A DNA stretch of 64,000 nt from Euclidia mi (GCA_944739405.2 OX123183.2:95804729-95868728); one strand, 5' to 3'. Positions 51,749 to 64,000 are shown, counted from the stretch's first letter. Translations and numbers: made by a program. Notes: generated by a model from the sequence alone, not told the origin.

Positions 51749-52114
51749 TTTACCCGCTACTTGTATAAACGTGAATATGGATACTATCCGTTCTTATATT
51801 CATCCGCATTTGTATCAGGTATGGTTGGTCTCAATACTTTGCTCCTCAGAAGGGAATTAATGCACTTAATGCATTATTACCTGTTGCTAAGAAATAAAGT
51901 TGATAATTCATCGGCGCGAGTGCATTCATTTGTATGTACCCGACAACTATTTACGAGGTGCTGGACGTAGGCAACGACAACTTCTCGCCTGCCCACCCGC
52001 CTGGCGTTCGCCTCATGCTCGTAACAGCCCTATAACTGCTAGAGGGATTACATTTCCGAACACAGGCCGGATACAAAAATATTTTGTAGCAAGCCCAATA
52101 GCATTAGAGCAGGG

Positions 52115-52411
52115 GTGCGAAAAAGTTCACCTAAACTTTCAACTCCAATAATTGAAAATCCGAAAATGTTCTTCCTAACATTTTTCATCCTAACAATCAC
52201 AATTCCTAACTACTCCGTCTCGAATGATCATAACTCCGAAGCATTGAACTTCATAATGTCAGTAGCAATAAACATCTTTTATACTTTTATTTGTTTTCCT
52301 ATATTTTCTCAACATAACCATCTTTTACACTGTTACTCAAAGTCGTATCTTTTTTGTTTAGATTTCTTTTTATTCATCATAATCGGTATTATATACATTA
52401 ATTTTGCGTAA
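52115..52411 (+). other. hydrophobic 98-codon frame, unit A, probably LINE 3' region
   Basis: Open and almost identical in unit B (61869-62165), with one residue change (Leu/Phe). From the inner Met (MFFLTFFILTITIPNYSV) it is mostly membrane-like. As it directly follows the LINE frame and the copies are young duplicates, conservation proves little. No family recognised. Confidence 0.25.
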
Positions 52412-53861
52412 CTTTATTTTCACATAACATGAATAACATATAAGAATAAAAGTACAATGGTACAAATACACAATAGTACATTGGTCAAGTTCCAAATTCC
52501 GGTCGTATTAATAATTATTGGTTTAGGTTAGGTTAGAACTGTGAACACAACGCACGAGCCGAGCGAGCGTAGCGAGCGTGCCGCGGCAGCAGCCGGCGAA
52601 GTGCAAGAACTGAATCGGTCCTATAGTTATTGGTTTAGGTACGGTTAAAACTGCGGTATAAACTCCCAGGCCATAAACATAACCGTAAATGAGTCGTGTT
52701 TTATGAATTTCAGTTGGAGTGTGTGTTCACTGTGTCCGTTAGTTGTATATTTGTAAAGTCCCCCGCGACACAGAAGTTAGTCCTAATGCGGGAGTTCTCT
52801 TTTAAAAAAACAAAAACACAAAAAACTAATGTAGCCTAGGGGGCGCTACGGCGCGAGGACTTTTGCCAAATAAGTGTTATTTTTGCAAATCGTTTATTTT
52901 CTCGATTCTATCGTATAAAACACCTAAATATAAGGTTAAAAGTGTCTTGGTAAAAGTGTCATATATTTTTTATTACTCTTGGTAAATGTTTCTTTTTGAG
53001 TGAAAATATTATGGTTATTATGTTTAGGGATAAAAGCGTTATGATAAAAAAAGTAGGAGTTTAAATATATTTACATTAATGATATTATTAATTACAATTT
53101 TCGGAAACATGAGTGTTATGAACATCGCTGGTTGCACTACTAATAGTATGAATGAAAACTGTAGGATGAAAAATTTTAGGAAGAGTGATCATTCGGATTA
53201 CAAATCGTTAGGAAGAACAATTATTTCGGGTAAAAAACTCTAGGTGAGCCAATATAGACCCTTAGAGCAGACATGCTACAAAAATAAAATATGTGTATGA
53301 TTAAGTTTTGATTTTTATATATACGCATTTTTTTACAATAATAATTAATTGTATAATAATTTTATTGTATAATAATTGTTTAGTAATTATTAATTTAAGG
53401 ATTTTACATTGTTCACATTTGTTAATTTTTCTGTTATTTTATAAGGCTTTATTTATTTAACAATGTAATATTAGTATTGTATAACTTCTAGGCATACAAA
53501 CGCTTTGGTTGCGACTGTAAGTTTGTATTGCATTTAAATAAATGAATAAATGACCTCAGGTGAGTTATGTGGTGGGTTAAAATTGTTATGATAGATTACG
53601 AATATTGTTCATAGTGTCACGTATCCCTTTCATAACAAGAGTAACAAAGGAGGCAAGAGTAAGAGAAACATACCTACGAAAAAATAGTATATTTGGAAAG
53701 TGTCGTAAAACTATCAAAGCCTATTTCCGGCTGGCCAGCATGGTATAGTATTGAGTCACAATGCTATTGTGACGGAAATTAGATGAGCCCTGTGTTCAGT
53801 ACTACGAAACATGACTGCGAGAGGCTGTCTGATAATGGGTAATTTTCTACCATGTACCGTA
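52412..53861. other. AT-rich end of unit A; TTAGG repeat, no gene
   Basis: It contains the TTAGG/GAGCGAGCG repeat at 52520-52615 and a repeat tail with AGTCCCCCGCGACACAGAAG (about 52757). About 140 bp near 53000-53125 are missing from unit B. No supported frame up to the duplication junction at 53862. Confidence 0.55.
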
Positions 53862-53865
53862 TGCA

Positions 53866-55008
53866 TATTATTATTTAACATGTACCATACGAGACTTTTA
53901 CACCCAGGGCCTCAACTGCTACTTGCCACGCTTCGTCACCACTTCTATCCTATTGGTGGCAGGAACTTAGCTAAAAAGGTCACGCATCAGTGTGTAAAAT
54001 GTTGCAGAATCAAGGCTAGCACCATCCAACCTATGATGGGTAACCTTCCAAAGCAGCGACTGCACTTAGAATTTCTATTTTTAGATTCGGGGGTGGACTA
54101 TGCTGGTCCAGTCATGATAGCGGACCGAAGGGGCAGAGGATGTCGGCTTGTTAAAAGCTTCATATGTGTGTTCGTGTGTTTGGCCACGAGAGCTGTCCAT
54201 CTTGAACTCGTGTCTGATCTGACGAAGGAGGCTTTCTTATCCGCCATGAACCGTTTTATTGCTCGAAGGGAGAAGCCACGTAACGTCTTTTCAGATAATG
54301 GCACAACGTTTGTCGGTGCTTTCAATGAGTTGGCCAAGCTTCTATCACAAGATCTGAACTTCAGTTCAATTGATCCATCATATCAATTTCTACTTTATAC
54401 CTGCGTACACCCCACATTTTGGCGGACTATGGGAGTCCGCAGTTAAGTCTGTCAAACACCATCTCAGACGTCTTCTTAGGTTGACACATTTGACATTTGA
54501 AGAAATGGCAACCAGCTTAATTCAGGTAGAGGCTATTTTAAATTCAAGACCTCTAACCCCGCTTTTCAACGATCCTTCAGACCTCACTCCACTGACTCCA
54601 GCCCACTTCCTTATTGGTCGATCAATCGTAATGTTGCCTCACCCACAGATTCAGACTGCCAACATCAACAACTTGCAGAGATTTCGTCGTGTTGAGTGCT
54701 TGAAGCAGCATTTCTGGGCTCGCTTCTCCCATGATTACATCCTGTGGCTTGAGGAGCGAACCAAATGGCGTCGATCAACGGAAGAGCTGAAGGAAGGGAC
54801 ACTTGTAGTCATAATTGATAAAAACTCACCGCCCTTATTTTGGCTTCTAGGACGCATTGTGAAGGTGCTTCCTGGCAGGGATGGCATCGCCAGAGTCGCC
54901 AACATCCAGACACGCAAGGGTGTTATTCGGCGTGCCTTTAACACCATCTGTCCTCTACCTGTGACCTCTACTCTTGAAGAAGATTTTTCAACCGGGGGAG
55001 TATGTTGA
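53866..55008 (+). pseudogene. BEL integrase fragment, unit B
   Basis: Starts inside the zinc domain (LLFNMYHTRLLHPGP), having lost everything upstream at the junction. DDE motifs GVDYAGPV, FSDNGTTFVGA and, after a frame shift near 54350, FGGLWESAVKSV. The C-terminal part is uninterrupted (EEMATSLIQVEAI ... ERTKWRRSTEEL) to STGGVC. The Met at 53811 and its first residues belong to the end of unit A, so that longer frame is a fusion artefact. Confidence 0.85.
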
Positions 55009-55266
55009 ATATATCAACACTGGCCATCGGGCGGCGCGGCCAGAGCGAGACGACGACATCGGACTGCGCTGGTCACCCGCGCCGGCGGCGCTCACGGCAG
55101 TCGGCCTAAACACATACGACATACCCGCGCTCGCGCTTCATAATATTATTATTGTTAACGTATCTTCTAATTTGTAATACGTAAGGTTAAATCAGTAATT
55201 ATATACACATTTCTATACAGTCCACGATGCTTATTTTATTTAATACATCGAGCTATCGTCGCATCA
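55003..55266 (+). repeat. BEL 3' LTR, unit B (right edge approximate)
   Basis: Same start as at 30248 (TGTTGAATA after CCGGGGGAGTA), with small deletions (for example ATTATA lost after GAATA). Confidence 0.6.
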
Positions 55267-55392
55267 GTATTTTAAAGTATTAATTTCCTATATGAAATGC
55301 ATAAACACTGAACAATTACGATGGACAAAAACAATTACAGGTACACTGTAATGATATTGGTTCTAGAATCCTATTCATACCAACACATCGTG

Positions 55393-58358
55393 ATGATGAG
55401 ACACCTCTTTTGCATTTCGCTTTATTTTGTGGCAGTAAATCCCTTTGAATATGTAAGTACAGATCAAGTTCAGTCTATAATGATGTAAAAATAGTATAAA
55501 GTATAACAAATAGCCGCGGTTATTGTATAGCTAAAATAATGTCGCGTTAACTTGTTAAAAGTGAAAATGAAAACATAAATACCCATTTAAGCACAATGCG
55601 ATGCGACGGGTCGAAGACAACATGAAATCAAACAATTGACAAAAACCTAAGAATATGCAGATCAATCATTTCGCAAAAAGTTTTTTTACTTACTGAATAC
55701 CTTACTTACTAATTTGCCATACTTGGCGAATATCCAAAATGGGGAGAATATTTTTGTAAAAGAAAAGTTTAATTTTAATATCATTTCATCACTTTTCCAG
55801 GGCGAATTTGATCTAACCATGAAAGAATACATACAATGCAAGGGTCCAAAACGAAGGAGCTGCGTCAATGCAACAATCACGGTACTGGACTCAAGTACTG
55901 TAAAATATGATTTCGTTATTGTAGAGAAATTGGAAGGTATTAAAGTAAGTATACGTACATACATCATTAATTAAAGTTTCCTGCCAGTAGAAATTTAATG
56001 ATCTCGCATAGCACCTTCTCATATAATGGGTACTATGATACCAATTAAATATATTAGCTTTCAGCTAGACGTGGATATTGCTAGTTAGACGAAAATGCCA
56101 TAGCAATATAGGAATTTAAACTTTCGTGGTCACTATCAATACTTTTAACAGTTTCTACGGGATATATACCACGTACCTTTGTTTTGAGTAACCGATATTT
56201 CGGCACTGTTGCAAACGCCATGTTCACGGATGTACTACTACATGTACATCTTCATGTAGACGGATGTACGCCATGTTCACGGGTGTACTAAATGTATATC
56301 TACATGTAGACGGATGTACTACATCCGTGAAGATGGCGTTTCCCGTATTATCCCGTAGAAACAGTTAAAAGTTTGGCCATAGCAGACTACTTCTTTTTAT
56401 CTTTCCATTCATCTGCGACCAGGTGTGTATAAGGTGTCATACAAATTATTGCCCACAACTTCTTGTTTTTCAATCTTTATACATATAGAAAGAAAGAAAA
56501 GAAAAATATTTATTAGACACACATAACACAAACAAAAATAAATAAAAACAAAGCATGAGCAATTGGCCTACCAATTGCTTGTGCTTTGCTTGTCTTTTTA
56601 TCTAAACGGTGTATATGTATTATTGTACCTAACAAAGACAATAATACATATACACCGTTGAATCGTGTATTATTTGGCTACTTATTTTGGAGGTTAAATT
56701 AACGTCCATTAATAATTAATTCGTATTGCCATTTGTCTTCGTTTAGGTGCTCCGTGTGTTTCTACGCATCGATGTCATTGTGGAGAAGACGTCGATAGCC
56801 TCGGCCACCATGGGCTATCTTGTAGCAGAAGCGCTGGTAGAATTTCTCGTCATGCCCATTGGAATGATAAAATCCGTCGTGCTCTTGTCGCGTCTGGCGT
56901 ACCAGCTGTACTTGAACCAAATGGTTTGGTACGCGACGACGGTAAGAGACCTGATGGTATGTCATTGTTGCCTTGGTGCCCCATGTGGGACGCCCTCGCA
57001 CCATCACATGTTCCAAGCACGGGAGGCCATGCTAGCGCTGCTGCTGCAACTGCGGAAACCCTCAAACTGCGCAAATACAGTAATTTAGTAACTAATTACG
57101 TGTTTGAGCCGATTGAGCTGGAAACGCTAGGCGCTCTTTCTCTATTCCGGGAAGTTTCCAAACGGTTAATCAACGTCTCACGTGACTAGAAGACTGGTTT
57201 ATTCTTGGCTCAAAGAATCAGCATTGCTATCCAGCGTGGCAATGCTGCCAGCCTTCTGGGCACGTTACCCGATGACTTTGATGCGGAGGCATTTTACGAC
57301 GCCTAAACCATGTAAATATCTACTTTCACTTTCTAAATTTGTTTTTATGGTTTTTGTATTAGATTAGATTATATTAAGCTTCACTTATATACTACTTATA
57401 AATTATGTTACTTTAATGTTCGAACTTAAAAAAAAAGTTTAGAACTAAAAAAAAACAAAAAAACGTCCATTAATGGTGTTCTACTTAGTTTGCTGTAAGT
57501 CTGACCCTGATACTTTTACAATTTTTACCCCATGATTAATGACCCCCCAGATTAATGTTTTTTTAACTTTTTTTAGGGGAAAATAGTCGGTAGCTTAGAC
57601 GGTAAAGAGCTATTACGAATGCAAATAAAGGATGTGTGTGGCAATCTCTTCCTAAAAACACTTGTACAAAGCGTGTTTCGTTCAGAGCAATGCAATTTGG
57701 CTAAGGTAAAAGAAAAGTATATATAACTAATACATAGGAAAATAAATATTTACATAGATTAAAACGGGCAAAAGTGTTACTGAGTTTTTCCCGAATTCTC
57801 AGTAGCAGCACGGAGTCTCGTGATGTGCCTGGTAGCGGCAAAAGACTCATCCCCTATTACGTGGGACCTAAAAATTCATGGCGAAATGTGGGCGTAATAT
57901 TACACCTCTGCCTGCCCTTTCGGGGATAAAGGCGTGAGTCTATAAAAAAAAAACATTATATAGAAGGATTTCAGTTACTCTATATATGTATGGTACGTAC
58001 TGGTTTCAGTATGAATTTATTAGCTGACGCCTACAGATGCACACGACACGTAATATTGGGTGTGCCTACTAATGAAATAAAATTTAATGAAAATCGTGCT
58101 TCCTTATTTTTTCTTCCTTTCTTATTCTTCTATTCGTCTATCTCTACCACTCAACTTCTTTAAATATTACAGGGTACCTATTTATTTACGGTGGACATGC
58201 AAACGATGGCTCGTAAATTCTACGGTGGAAAATTTATGTATGGCAACTGGACGATAAAGGTTTTGTTTCATACAGATTACTGCAACATGCATTGTGGCGT
58301 TATGCGCTTATCATTAACGCCGAGAAAATATTATAGCGAGAAAATGAAGTTGTTGTGA
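55393..58358 (+). CDS. small secreted six-cysteine protein, copy B (four exons)
   Basis: Exons 55393-55452, 55801-55944, 57577-57705 and 58173-58358, all with consensus splice sites and phase-0 joins; 172 residues. The signal peptide is identical to copy A. Differences from A: Ala/Thr, Asn/Asp (loses the NSS sequon), Ser/Gly, Asn/Lys, Ile/Val, SS/TI, Asn/Asp, Ile/Met, Leu/Ser and a new C-terminus (KMKLL). All six cysteines and the NWT sequon stay. I counted about 11 replacement and 4 silent changes, close to a neutral ratio. The upstream ATG (in-frame extension) is also conserved. Role unknown. Confidence 0.66.
56142..56371. mobile_element. TA-flanked MITE, copy B
   Basis: Same element as 31358-31591; one TIR base differs (AACAG for AACTG) and the right flank has changed (GTTTGGCC with about 48 extra bases). 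Confidence 0.75.
56737..57306 (+). pseudogene. retroelement-derived protein fragment, copy B
   Basis: Same frame as 31905-32507 (CHCGEDVDSLGHHG ... RRDDGK-like ... IAIQRGNAASLLGT). In-frame deletions shorten LPWKMGRPLVWDATCADTLA to LPWCPMWDALA. The stop after SRD is shared. Confidence 0.68.
57765..57955 (+). mobile_element. SINE, 5'-truncated, copy B
   Basis: Duplicate of 32955-33145 in intron 3 of the copy B gene. Confidence 0.8.
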
Positions 58359-58699
58359 TAGAGTTGTTTAATACATATATTTTGACTATATTTATTATTC
58401 CCTATCTATAAGTGAGATCTTAGACATAGCTGAAAAATGCACATGCTCACGCAGTATCGCACCTGTGTGATATAATTATGGTGCTAACTACATTTACATA
58501 CTTATCGCTACGTTTTAGGCTTGCTATTAGGTATTTCAGTTTATTTTATTCTGTAAGTAATAAAAAATATATTCCTGTCCGTCTGCTCGTTTGCCTATTA
58601 CGTTCATAAAAACTCTGATTTACCTCCATAGGGAATAAAATAAAATAAATATTTTCTTAAGGGATGCCTGCATCATGAAAAGAAATCAGTGTCCTAATT

Positions 58700-59380
58700 A
58701 GCAGCTAAACGTGATGCTAAAGATGTTGGTTTTGCGTCTGCAATCACTATACCGGCGTTAACTATTTTGAATTGAAACAAGCGGTTCCCTATCTTAAAGC
58801 TACATCGTATGGTCCGGATAACATACCATAATTTATAGTTAAGGATTGTCTACCTGCCTTAGAAAAGCCCCTATTACACATTTATAACCTTTCGCTAAAA
58901 TAGGGTATTAAATTTATCCTAATAAATGGAAACTCCGGTGCCTAAAGGTGGCCAACCAGCCGATATGACTAACTACAGGCCTATTGTAGTGTTGTCAGTA
59001 TTTGATAAGATCATCGAATCTATTTTAAATAATGGTTTATTTATAATAGATTCGTTAGTTGGTTTCGTCCCGGCCGCTCGGCCTTAACTTACCATATTAG
59101 CTTTGTAGATTACTTGACCACTAACATATGGGCAGGCTGTCAAGTAGACGCAGCATATTTCGATTTTCATGAAAACGCGTTCGATCTCGTGGACAACGAT
59201 GTCCTTCTAATTAAGCTCTCATCACTAGGCTTTGCTGCACCATTGCTAAATTTGATGGCGGATTATTTAAGAGATCGTAAACAAAATGTTAAATTCGGTC
59301 ATAATATATCCCAAGAATACTACATTATTATATATTTTTGTTTCTCTTTCTCGGGTATTATTCTAATTTGTTAGAACAAT
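58700..59380 (+). pseudogene. CR1/Jockey-type LINE, RT first half, unit B
   Basis: Duplicate of 33895-34590, with KPVPKGG-type text shortened by a small deletion near 58935 and FDLVDNDVLLIKL keeping the more usual Asp. Confidence 0.75.
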
Positions 59381-60289
59381 ACCCGGCCCTTTGGCAGGCG
59401 TACACGGAGACATAGGTCCAACGCGCAGAGGCCCTTTGAGAGTTTTAATTTAGAATGTAATGGAACACCTACTGAGGCGCCTCCATCACCGCACTATTAA
59501 GTACAGTCACGGGTTAGCCGCAGCAGGTGAGGGCCTATTGCTCCTTATATGGAAACTAATTACTCTGGGCTATTGGGATGGGTGTTTAATGGATAGGGTT
59601 AGATGAAATCTATGGATGAATACCGGCGTCTGCCCTAAGTACTCTTACAGTACGTCGAAAAGGGGCAGACGGTGACTCGCCAGCTCACTAGATGGACCCT
59701 CTCTAAATAGCCGCCAAGGCAAACAAACTCTACCATAAAGGCAACAAGAGGGCAACACCGGTGTGAGCGGCTAGGGGTGTAGAGCGGTGCGGCACCGGTT
59801 TCGCCATCGCGGGTCTCGTGACCCGGAGCGGGTTTCCCCGTAATTACGCCCTTGATAATGACACTTCCACCCCCGAGCAAATAGCTCTTGCGACTTCCCT
59901 CTGGCCGGCCGACTAAGGCAAGCCAGAGTCGAGAGTCCTGCGGGCGCTCTTGGAAATCCACTCCGACCAGCCAGTAAAGGCAAGCCGGAGACGAGGCCCT
60001 GACCGACTCCCTAAAGTATTCGGGACCGCAGTGTCGCCACACATATTCAGCTCGCCACAAAGCTGCCCTGCGGTTTGTAAGCTTTCTTTCTATCCTGTAA
60101 TATATATCACAAGACAAAGGTGATGTTTAAAAGCTGTTACTCTGCCCTCTGAGATTATTATATATATTATTACAGTATCTGTATTGTTTAGTAAGTATGT
60201 ATAAAGATATTTATTGCATGTGCATACATTATGTATGTATCGTATATATTTATGTAGGTATATTTATTTGGTTTTGTATGTATTCTGAT
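59381..60289. other. GC-richer unidentified DNA, unit B, with 160-codon minus frame
   Basis: Duplicate of 34591-35504. A minus-strand frame of 160 codons (59635-60117) is open here but broken in unit A by a one-base difference. It contains ACLYWLVGVDF and LWLALVGRPEG, an internal repeat at DNA level. No family recognised; probably not a gene. Confidence 0.35.
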
Positions 60290-60545
60290 ATTCTACCACA
60301 TTCACACAACACCATCTAGTCCCAAACTAAGCAGAAGCTTGTTCTATGGGCACTAGATAATGGATAAACATACATATATACTTTTTTTTGTAAATACATA
60401 TGTACATATTATACATAGAAACACCCAGACCAAGACAAACATCCATGTTCATGCACACAAATGTTTGACTTGAGCGGGAATCAAACCCGCGACCTTCGGC
60501 GTAGCAGTCGCTTACACTCCCGCGGCGCCAACCGGTCGTCCATGT
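60290..60545 (-). mobile_element. second-family SINE, intact: empty Copia site
   Basis: CTACCACATTCACACAACAC ... ACATATTATACATAGAAAC ... GCGACCTTCGGCGTAGCAGT ... CCGGTCGTCC, uninterrupted. Around 60408-60412 a single TATTA stands where unit A has the Copia element between two. Confidence 0.88.
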
Positions 60546-60622
60546 ATATATGTATTGTATTTTAAAATTGAATTATTTATTTAATATAATACTACACCAT
60601 AACCATAAAATTGCTAACAACA

Positions 60623-60671
60623 TTCCTGTCCATCCAAAGGTTGCTCCAGGCAACCTTTGGATGGACAGGAA
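60623..60671. repeat. perfect inverted repeat, 22-bp arms, unit B
   Basis: 60623-60644 and 60650-60671 are exact reverse complements around TCCAG. Confidence 0.92.
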
Positions 60672-60739
60672 ACAGAGATCGCCCTTGGTGACAAGGCCGC
60701 CGTTTGTACATAAATCGTAGTTCTAAGTCACTGTCATAA

Positions 60740-61905
60740 TGTCCTGTATTTTGGTGTGCAGTAAAAACGATCTTCCTAGTGTTCTTACCAATACCGCATT
60801 TCTACTGTTTGCTGACGACTTAAAGTTTTTTTGTTCTGTCACAAATCCGTGTGGTGACGGATTAAGAATACGGAATGTCACCACCCCATATCATCCCATG
60901 GGTGTCGTAAGAGCCGACAGAGGGAATGTATTACGCCGAGAACAGCACTGTAAGAGAAGGAAAACTTGATACAAACCCTATACCAAAACGTTTGGCCAGC
61001 GTAGTATAGTAGGGCAATTCCTCCTTTCAAAGGAGAGGCCTAGTCCAGCAGTGGACAGTCAAATGCTGATAACGCACAAATGTTACAGATTGCATGGCTC
61101 TCCAGCAAGATATTGATGCAGTTCAGGACTGGAGTATAAGAAATAAACAGTCGTTTCAATGTAGCTAAACGTAAAGTAATAACTTTTTCTAAATCTCATT
61201 CTGCAATCACAACGATTTATAAATTAGCAGGCACACAACTCGAATGTGTAACAAATATACGCGATTTGGGGCCAATTATGGACAGCAAGTTGAGTTTTCG
61301 CAAACATATTCAGCAGATTTTTAAGGAAGCGAATATATCTCTTGGCTTTGTAATGAGAGCAGCATATCAGTATAATAGACACATGTCGCAAAGCTGCTTT
61401 ATAATGCCTACATGCGTAGTAAGTTAGAGTATATCTCGATTATATGGAATCCCAATGAGCAGCTATATAAGTACTCTGATGATTGAGAAAATACAGCGCA
61501 AATTTACCCGCTACTTGTATAAACGTGAATATGGATACTATCCGTTCTTATATTCATCCGCATTTGTATCAGGTATGGTTGGTCTCAATACTTTGCTCCT
61601 CAGAAGGGAATTAATGCACTTAATGCATTATTACCTGTTGCTAAGAAATAAAGTTGATAATTCATCGGCGCGACTGCATTCATTTGTATGTACCCGACAA
61701 CTATTTACGAGGTGCTGGACGTAGGCAACGACAACTTCTCGCCTGCCCACCCGCCTGGCGTTCGCCTCATGCTCGTAACAGCCCTATAACTGCTAGAGGG
61801 ATTACATTTCCGAACACAGGCCGGATACAAAAATATTTTGTAGCAAGCCCAATAGCATTAGAGCAGGGGTGCGAAAAAGTTCACCTAAATTTTCAACTCC
61901 AATAA
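60740..61905 (+). pseudogene. CR1/Jockey-type LINE, RT second half, unit B
   Basis: NDLPSVLTNTAFLLFADDLK keeps the FADD catalytic site. After the shared insertion (60847-61074) it continues LQQDIDAVQDW, DLGPIMDSKLSFRKHI, KIQRKFTRYLYKREYGYY without the 890-bp insertion of unit A, then the slipped frame VPDNYLRGAGRRQRQL. A stop remains after TCVVS. Confidence 0.76.
60847..61074 (+). mobile_element. SINE-like insertion in the LINE, unit B
   Basis: Duplicate of 50203-50430, same 228-bp length, CACAAAT duplication at 60840-60846 and 61075-61081. Confidence 0.78.
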
Positions 61906-62165
61906 TTGAAAATCCGAAAATGTTCTTCCTAACATTTTTCATCCTAACAATCACAATTCCTAACTACTCCGTCTCTAATGATCATAACTCCGAAGCATTG
62001 AACTTCATAATGTCAGTAGCAATAAACATCTTTTATACTTTTATTTGTTTTCCTATATTTTCTCAACATAACCATCTTTTACACTGTTACTCAAAGTCGT
62101 ATCTTTTTTGTTTAGATTTCTTTTTATTCATCATAATCGGTATTATATACATTAATTTTGCGTAA
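61869..62165 (+). other. hydrophobic 98-codon frame, unit B
   Basis: Duplicate of 52115-52411 with one residue difference; see there. Confidence 0.25.
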
Positions 62166-63447
62166 CTTTATTTTCACATAACATGAATAACATATAAGAA
62201 TAAAAGTACAATGGTACAAATACACAATAGTACATTGGTCAAGTTCCAAATTCCGGTCGTATTAATAATTATTGGTTTAGGTTAGGTTAGAACTGTGACC
62301 ACAACGCACGAGCCGAGCGAGCGTAGCGAGCGTGCCGCGGCAGCAGCCGACGAAGTGCCAGAACTGAATCGGTCCTATAGTTATTGGTTTAGGTACGGTT
62401 AAAACTGCGGCATAAACTCCCAGGCCATAAACATAACCGTAAATGAGTCGTGTTTTATTAATTTCAGTTGGAGTGTGTGTTCACTGTGTCCGTTAGTTGT
62501 ATATTTGTAAAGTCCCCCGCGACACAGAAGTTAGTCCTAATGCGGGAGTTGTCTTTTAAAAAAACAAAAACACAAAAAAACAAAGTGTAGCCTAGGGGGC
62601 GCTACGGCGCGAGGACTTTTGCCAAATAAGTGTTATTTTTGCAAATCGTTTATTTTCTCGATTCTATCGTATAAAACACCTAAATATAAGGTTAAAAGTG
62701 TCTTGGTAAAAGTGTCATATATTTTTTATTACTCTCATCTACATCGCTGGTTGCACTACTAATAGTATGAATGAAAACTGTAGGATGAAAAATTTTAGGA
62801 AGAGTGATCATTCGGATTACAAATCGTTAGGAAGAACAATTATTTCGGGTAAAAAACTTTAGGTGAGCCAATATAGACCCTTAGAGCAGACATGCTACAA
62901 AAATAAAATATGTGTATGATTAAGCTTTGATTTTTATATATACGCATTTTTTTACAATAATAATTAATTGTATAATAATTTTATTCTATAATAATTGTTT
63001 AGTAATTATTAATTTAAGGATTTTACATGGTTCACATTTGTTAATCTTTCTGTTTTTTTTTTCTATAAGGCTTTATTTATTTAACAATGTAATATTAGTA
63101 TTGTATAACTTCTAGGCATACAAACGCTTTGGTTGCGACTGTAAGTTTGTATTGCATTATTATTAAAATTGTTATGATAGATTACGAATATTGTTCATAG
63201 TGTCACGTATCCCTTTCATAACAAGAGTAACAAAGGAGGCAAGAGTAAGAGAAACATACCTACGAAAAAATAGTATATTTGGAAAGTGTCGTAAAACTAT
63301 CAAAGCCTATTTCCGGCTGGCCAGCATGGTATAGTATTGAGTCACAATGCTATTGTGACGGAAATTAGATGAGCCCTGTGTTCAGTACTACGAAACATGA
63401 CTGCGAGAGGCTGTCTGATAATGGGTAATTTTCTACCATGTACCGTA
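62166..63447. other. AT-rich end of unit B; TTAGG repeat, no gene
   Basis: TTAGG/GAGCGAGCG repeat at 62275-62370; the rest matches 52412-53861 except for the deletion near 62737. No supported frame. Confidence 0.55.
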
Positions 63448-63451
63448 TGCA

Positions 63452-63730
63452 ATGATAAGTCATCATCATCGCCCTAGCGATATCCTGGTTGCATCCAAGA
63501 CTTACACACCTTGGAGCCCGAGGTCCGCTTACTGGTCTAACCAGATATAACAGAATATCAACATTTCCACAGAGCGACTGCCGTCTGACCTCCGCAACCC
63601 AAAGGGATAGCGAATTAGCGATATTCCATGGTTTAGACCAGTATTTGAGGGTACTGACTCCCCGTAACGACTGTCAAAGATCTTCATGACAGCCGGGACC
63701 GACGGTTTAACGTGCTCTCCGAGGCACGGG
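63452..63730. repeat. high-copy moth repeat after the duplication
   Basis: CAGAGCGACTGCCGTCTGAC, then CCCCGTAACGACTGTCAAAG and GACAGCCGGGACCGACGGTT, ending AACGTGCTCTCCGAGGCACG. I recognise the text from a common moth retroelement tail, name uncertain. Confidence 0.6.
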
Positions 63731-64000
63731 ACAAGTGATAATTAACAATTTAATGATATTATATAAGTAAAAAGGTATAAATGGGCTACTTGTACGCCAC
63801 TAAAAACAATAAAACGCCCGCTAGTCAAAGAACTAATTTATTAATAAAAATATATCTCTGACGAGGACACTCATGATTCTTATAGTTAGAACCTCAATTT
63901 TATTAGTATAATTTAGTGAGATTTCGGACCACTCATAATACAGAATGTACCTACTTATAATTGTTCGTGATACATGAGCATAATTACTAGAGAGGAGTAA
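63731..64000. other. no gene seen
   Basis: AT-rich sequence to the end of the window, nothing recognised. Confidence 0.5.

Larger units (their letters stand above)
50105..52151 (+). pseudogene. CR1/Jockey-type LINE, RT second half, unit A
   Basis: NDLPSVLTNT is followed by a small deletion that removes the FADD site kept in unit B, an inserted repeat (50203-50430), then LQQDIDAVQDWSIRN, NIRDLGPIMDSKLSFRKHI, an 890-bp insertion at 50859, and TRYLYKREYGYYPFLYSSAF, LNTLLLRRELMHLMHYY. After a frame slip it reads VPDNYLRGAGRRQRQL to about 52151. It continues the first half at 33895-34590. Confidence 0.75.
53862..63447. repeat. tandem segmental duplication, unit B
   Basis: It begins at the junction TGCA (53862-53865) and ends at TGCA 63448-63451, where unique sequence resumes. 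TGCA is also at the start of unit A (28836-28839), so the junction shows 4-base microhomology. Order and orientation equal unit A without its three later insertions. Confidence 0.9.

Noticed and set aside
53811..53880. Start of a 211-codon frame with MTARGCLIMGNF
   Set aside because: The first residues come from the end of unit A; the frame is a fusion across the duplication junction, not a gene start.

Overview
The window looks like intergenic, transposon-saturated DNA from a moth or butterfly (Lepidoptera). The reasons are: an AT-rich background; tRNA-derived SINEs and their detached tails in many copies; several nested BEL/Pao, Copia, LINE, Harbinger, hAT and piggyBac-like elements; and TTAGG-type repeats. 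The genus cannot be told from the sequence alone. Nearly every long open frame belongs to a transposable element.

Layout. 1-1.75 kb: a broken two-exon HARBI1-type transposase (minus strand) whose intron holds, on the plus strand, the rest of a MADF/BESS-like partner protein. 2-7.1 kb: remnants of a small secreted-protein gene family, interrupted by a repeat that contains a hAT element, which in turn contains a SINE. 8-8.8 kb: a second HARBI1 remnant beside a GC-rich palindrome cluster. 9.6-30.5 kb: a decayed BEL-type retrotransposon. Its gag is cut in two by about 15.4 kb of later DNA, namely a LINE (minus), unassigned DNA, and a very young Pao-type LTR element (14490-23405). The Pao 5' LTR carries a Harbinger-like element, which carries a piggyBac-like element.

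28.8-63.4 kb is a direct tandem duplication. Unit A (28836-53861) and unit B (53862-63447) each hold a BEL integrase fragment, a four-exon gene for a small secreted six-cysteine protein (about 172-173 residues), a LINE fragment and SINEs. Unit A is 15.4 kb longer, chiefly because a Copia element (35618-49784) entered it after the duplication and was then filled with a near-intact CR1/Jockey-type LINE, a MITE, a SINE, GC-rich hairpins and a THAP remnant. Unit B preserves the empty insertion site.

The only candidate host genes are the secreted-protein pair (30651-33548 and 55393-58358) and its decayed relative (exons at 6358 and 6930). The predicted protein is weakly reminiscent of ML-like/DUF1091-like secreted proteins; that assignment is inference. 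The A/B coding differences that I counted (about 11 replacement, 4 silent) give no sign of purifying selection. The rest of the window is best read as a layered record of insertions, with LTR identity, target duplications and empty sites giving their order.
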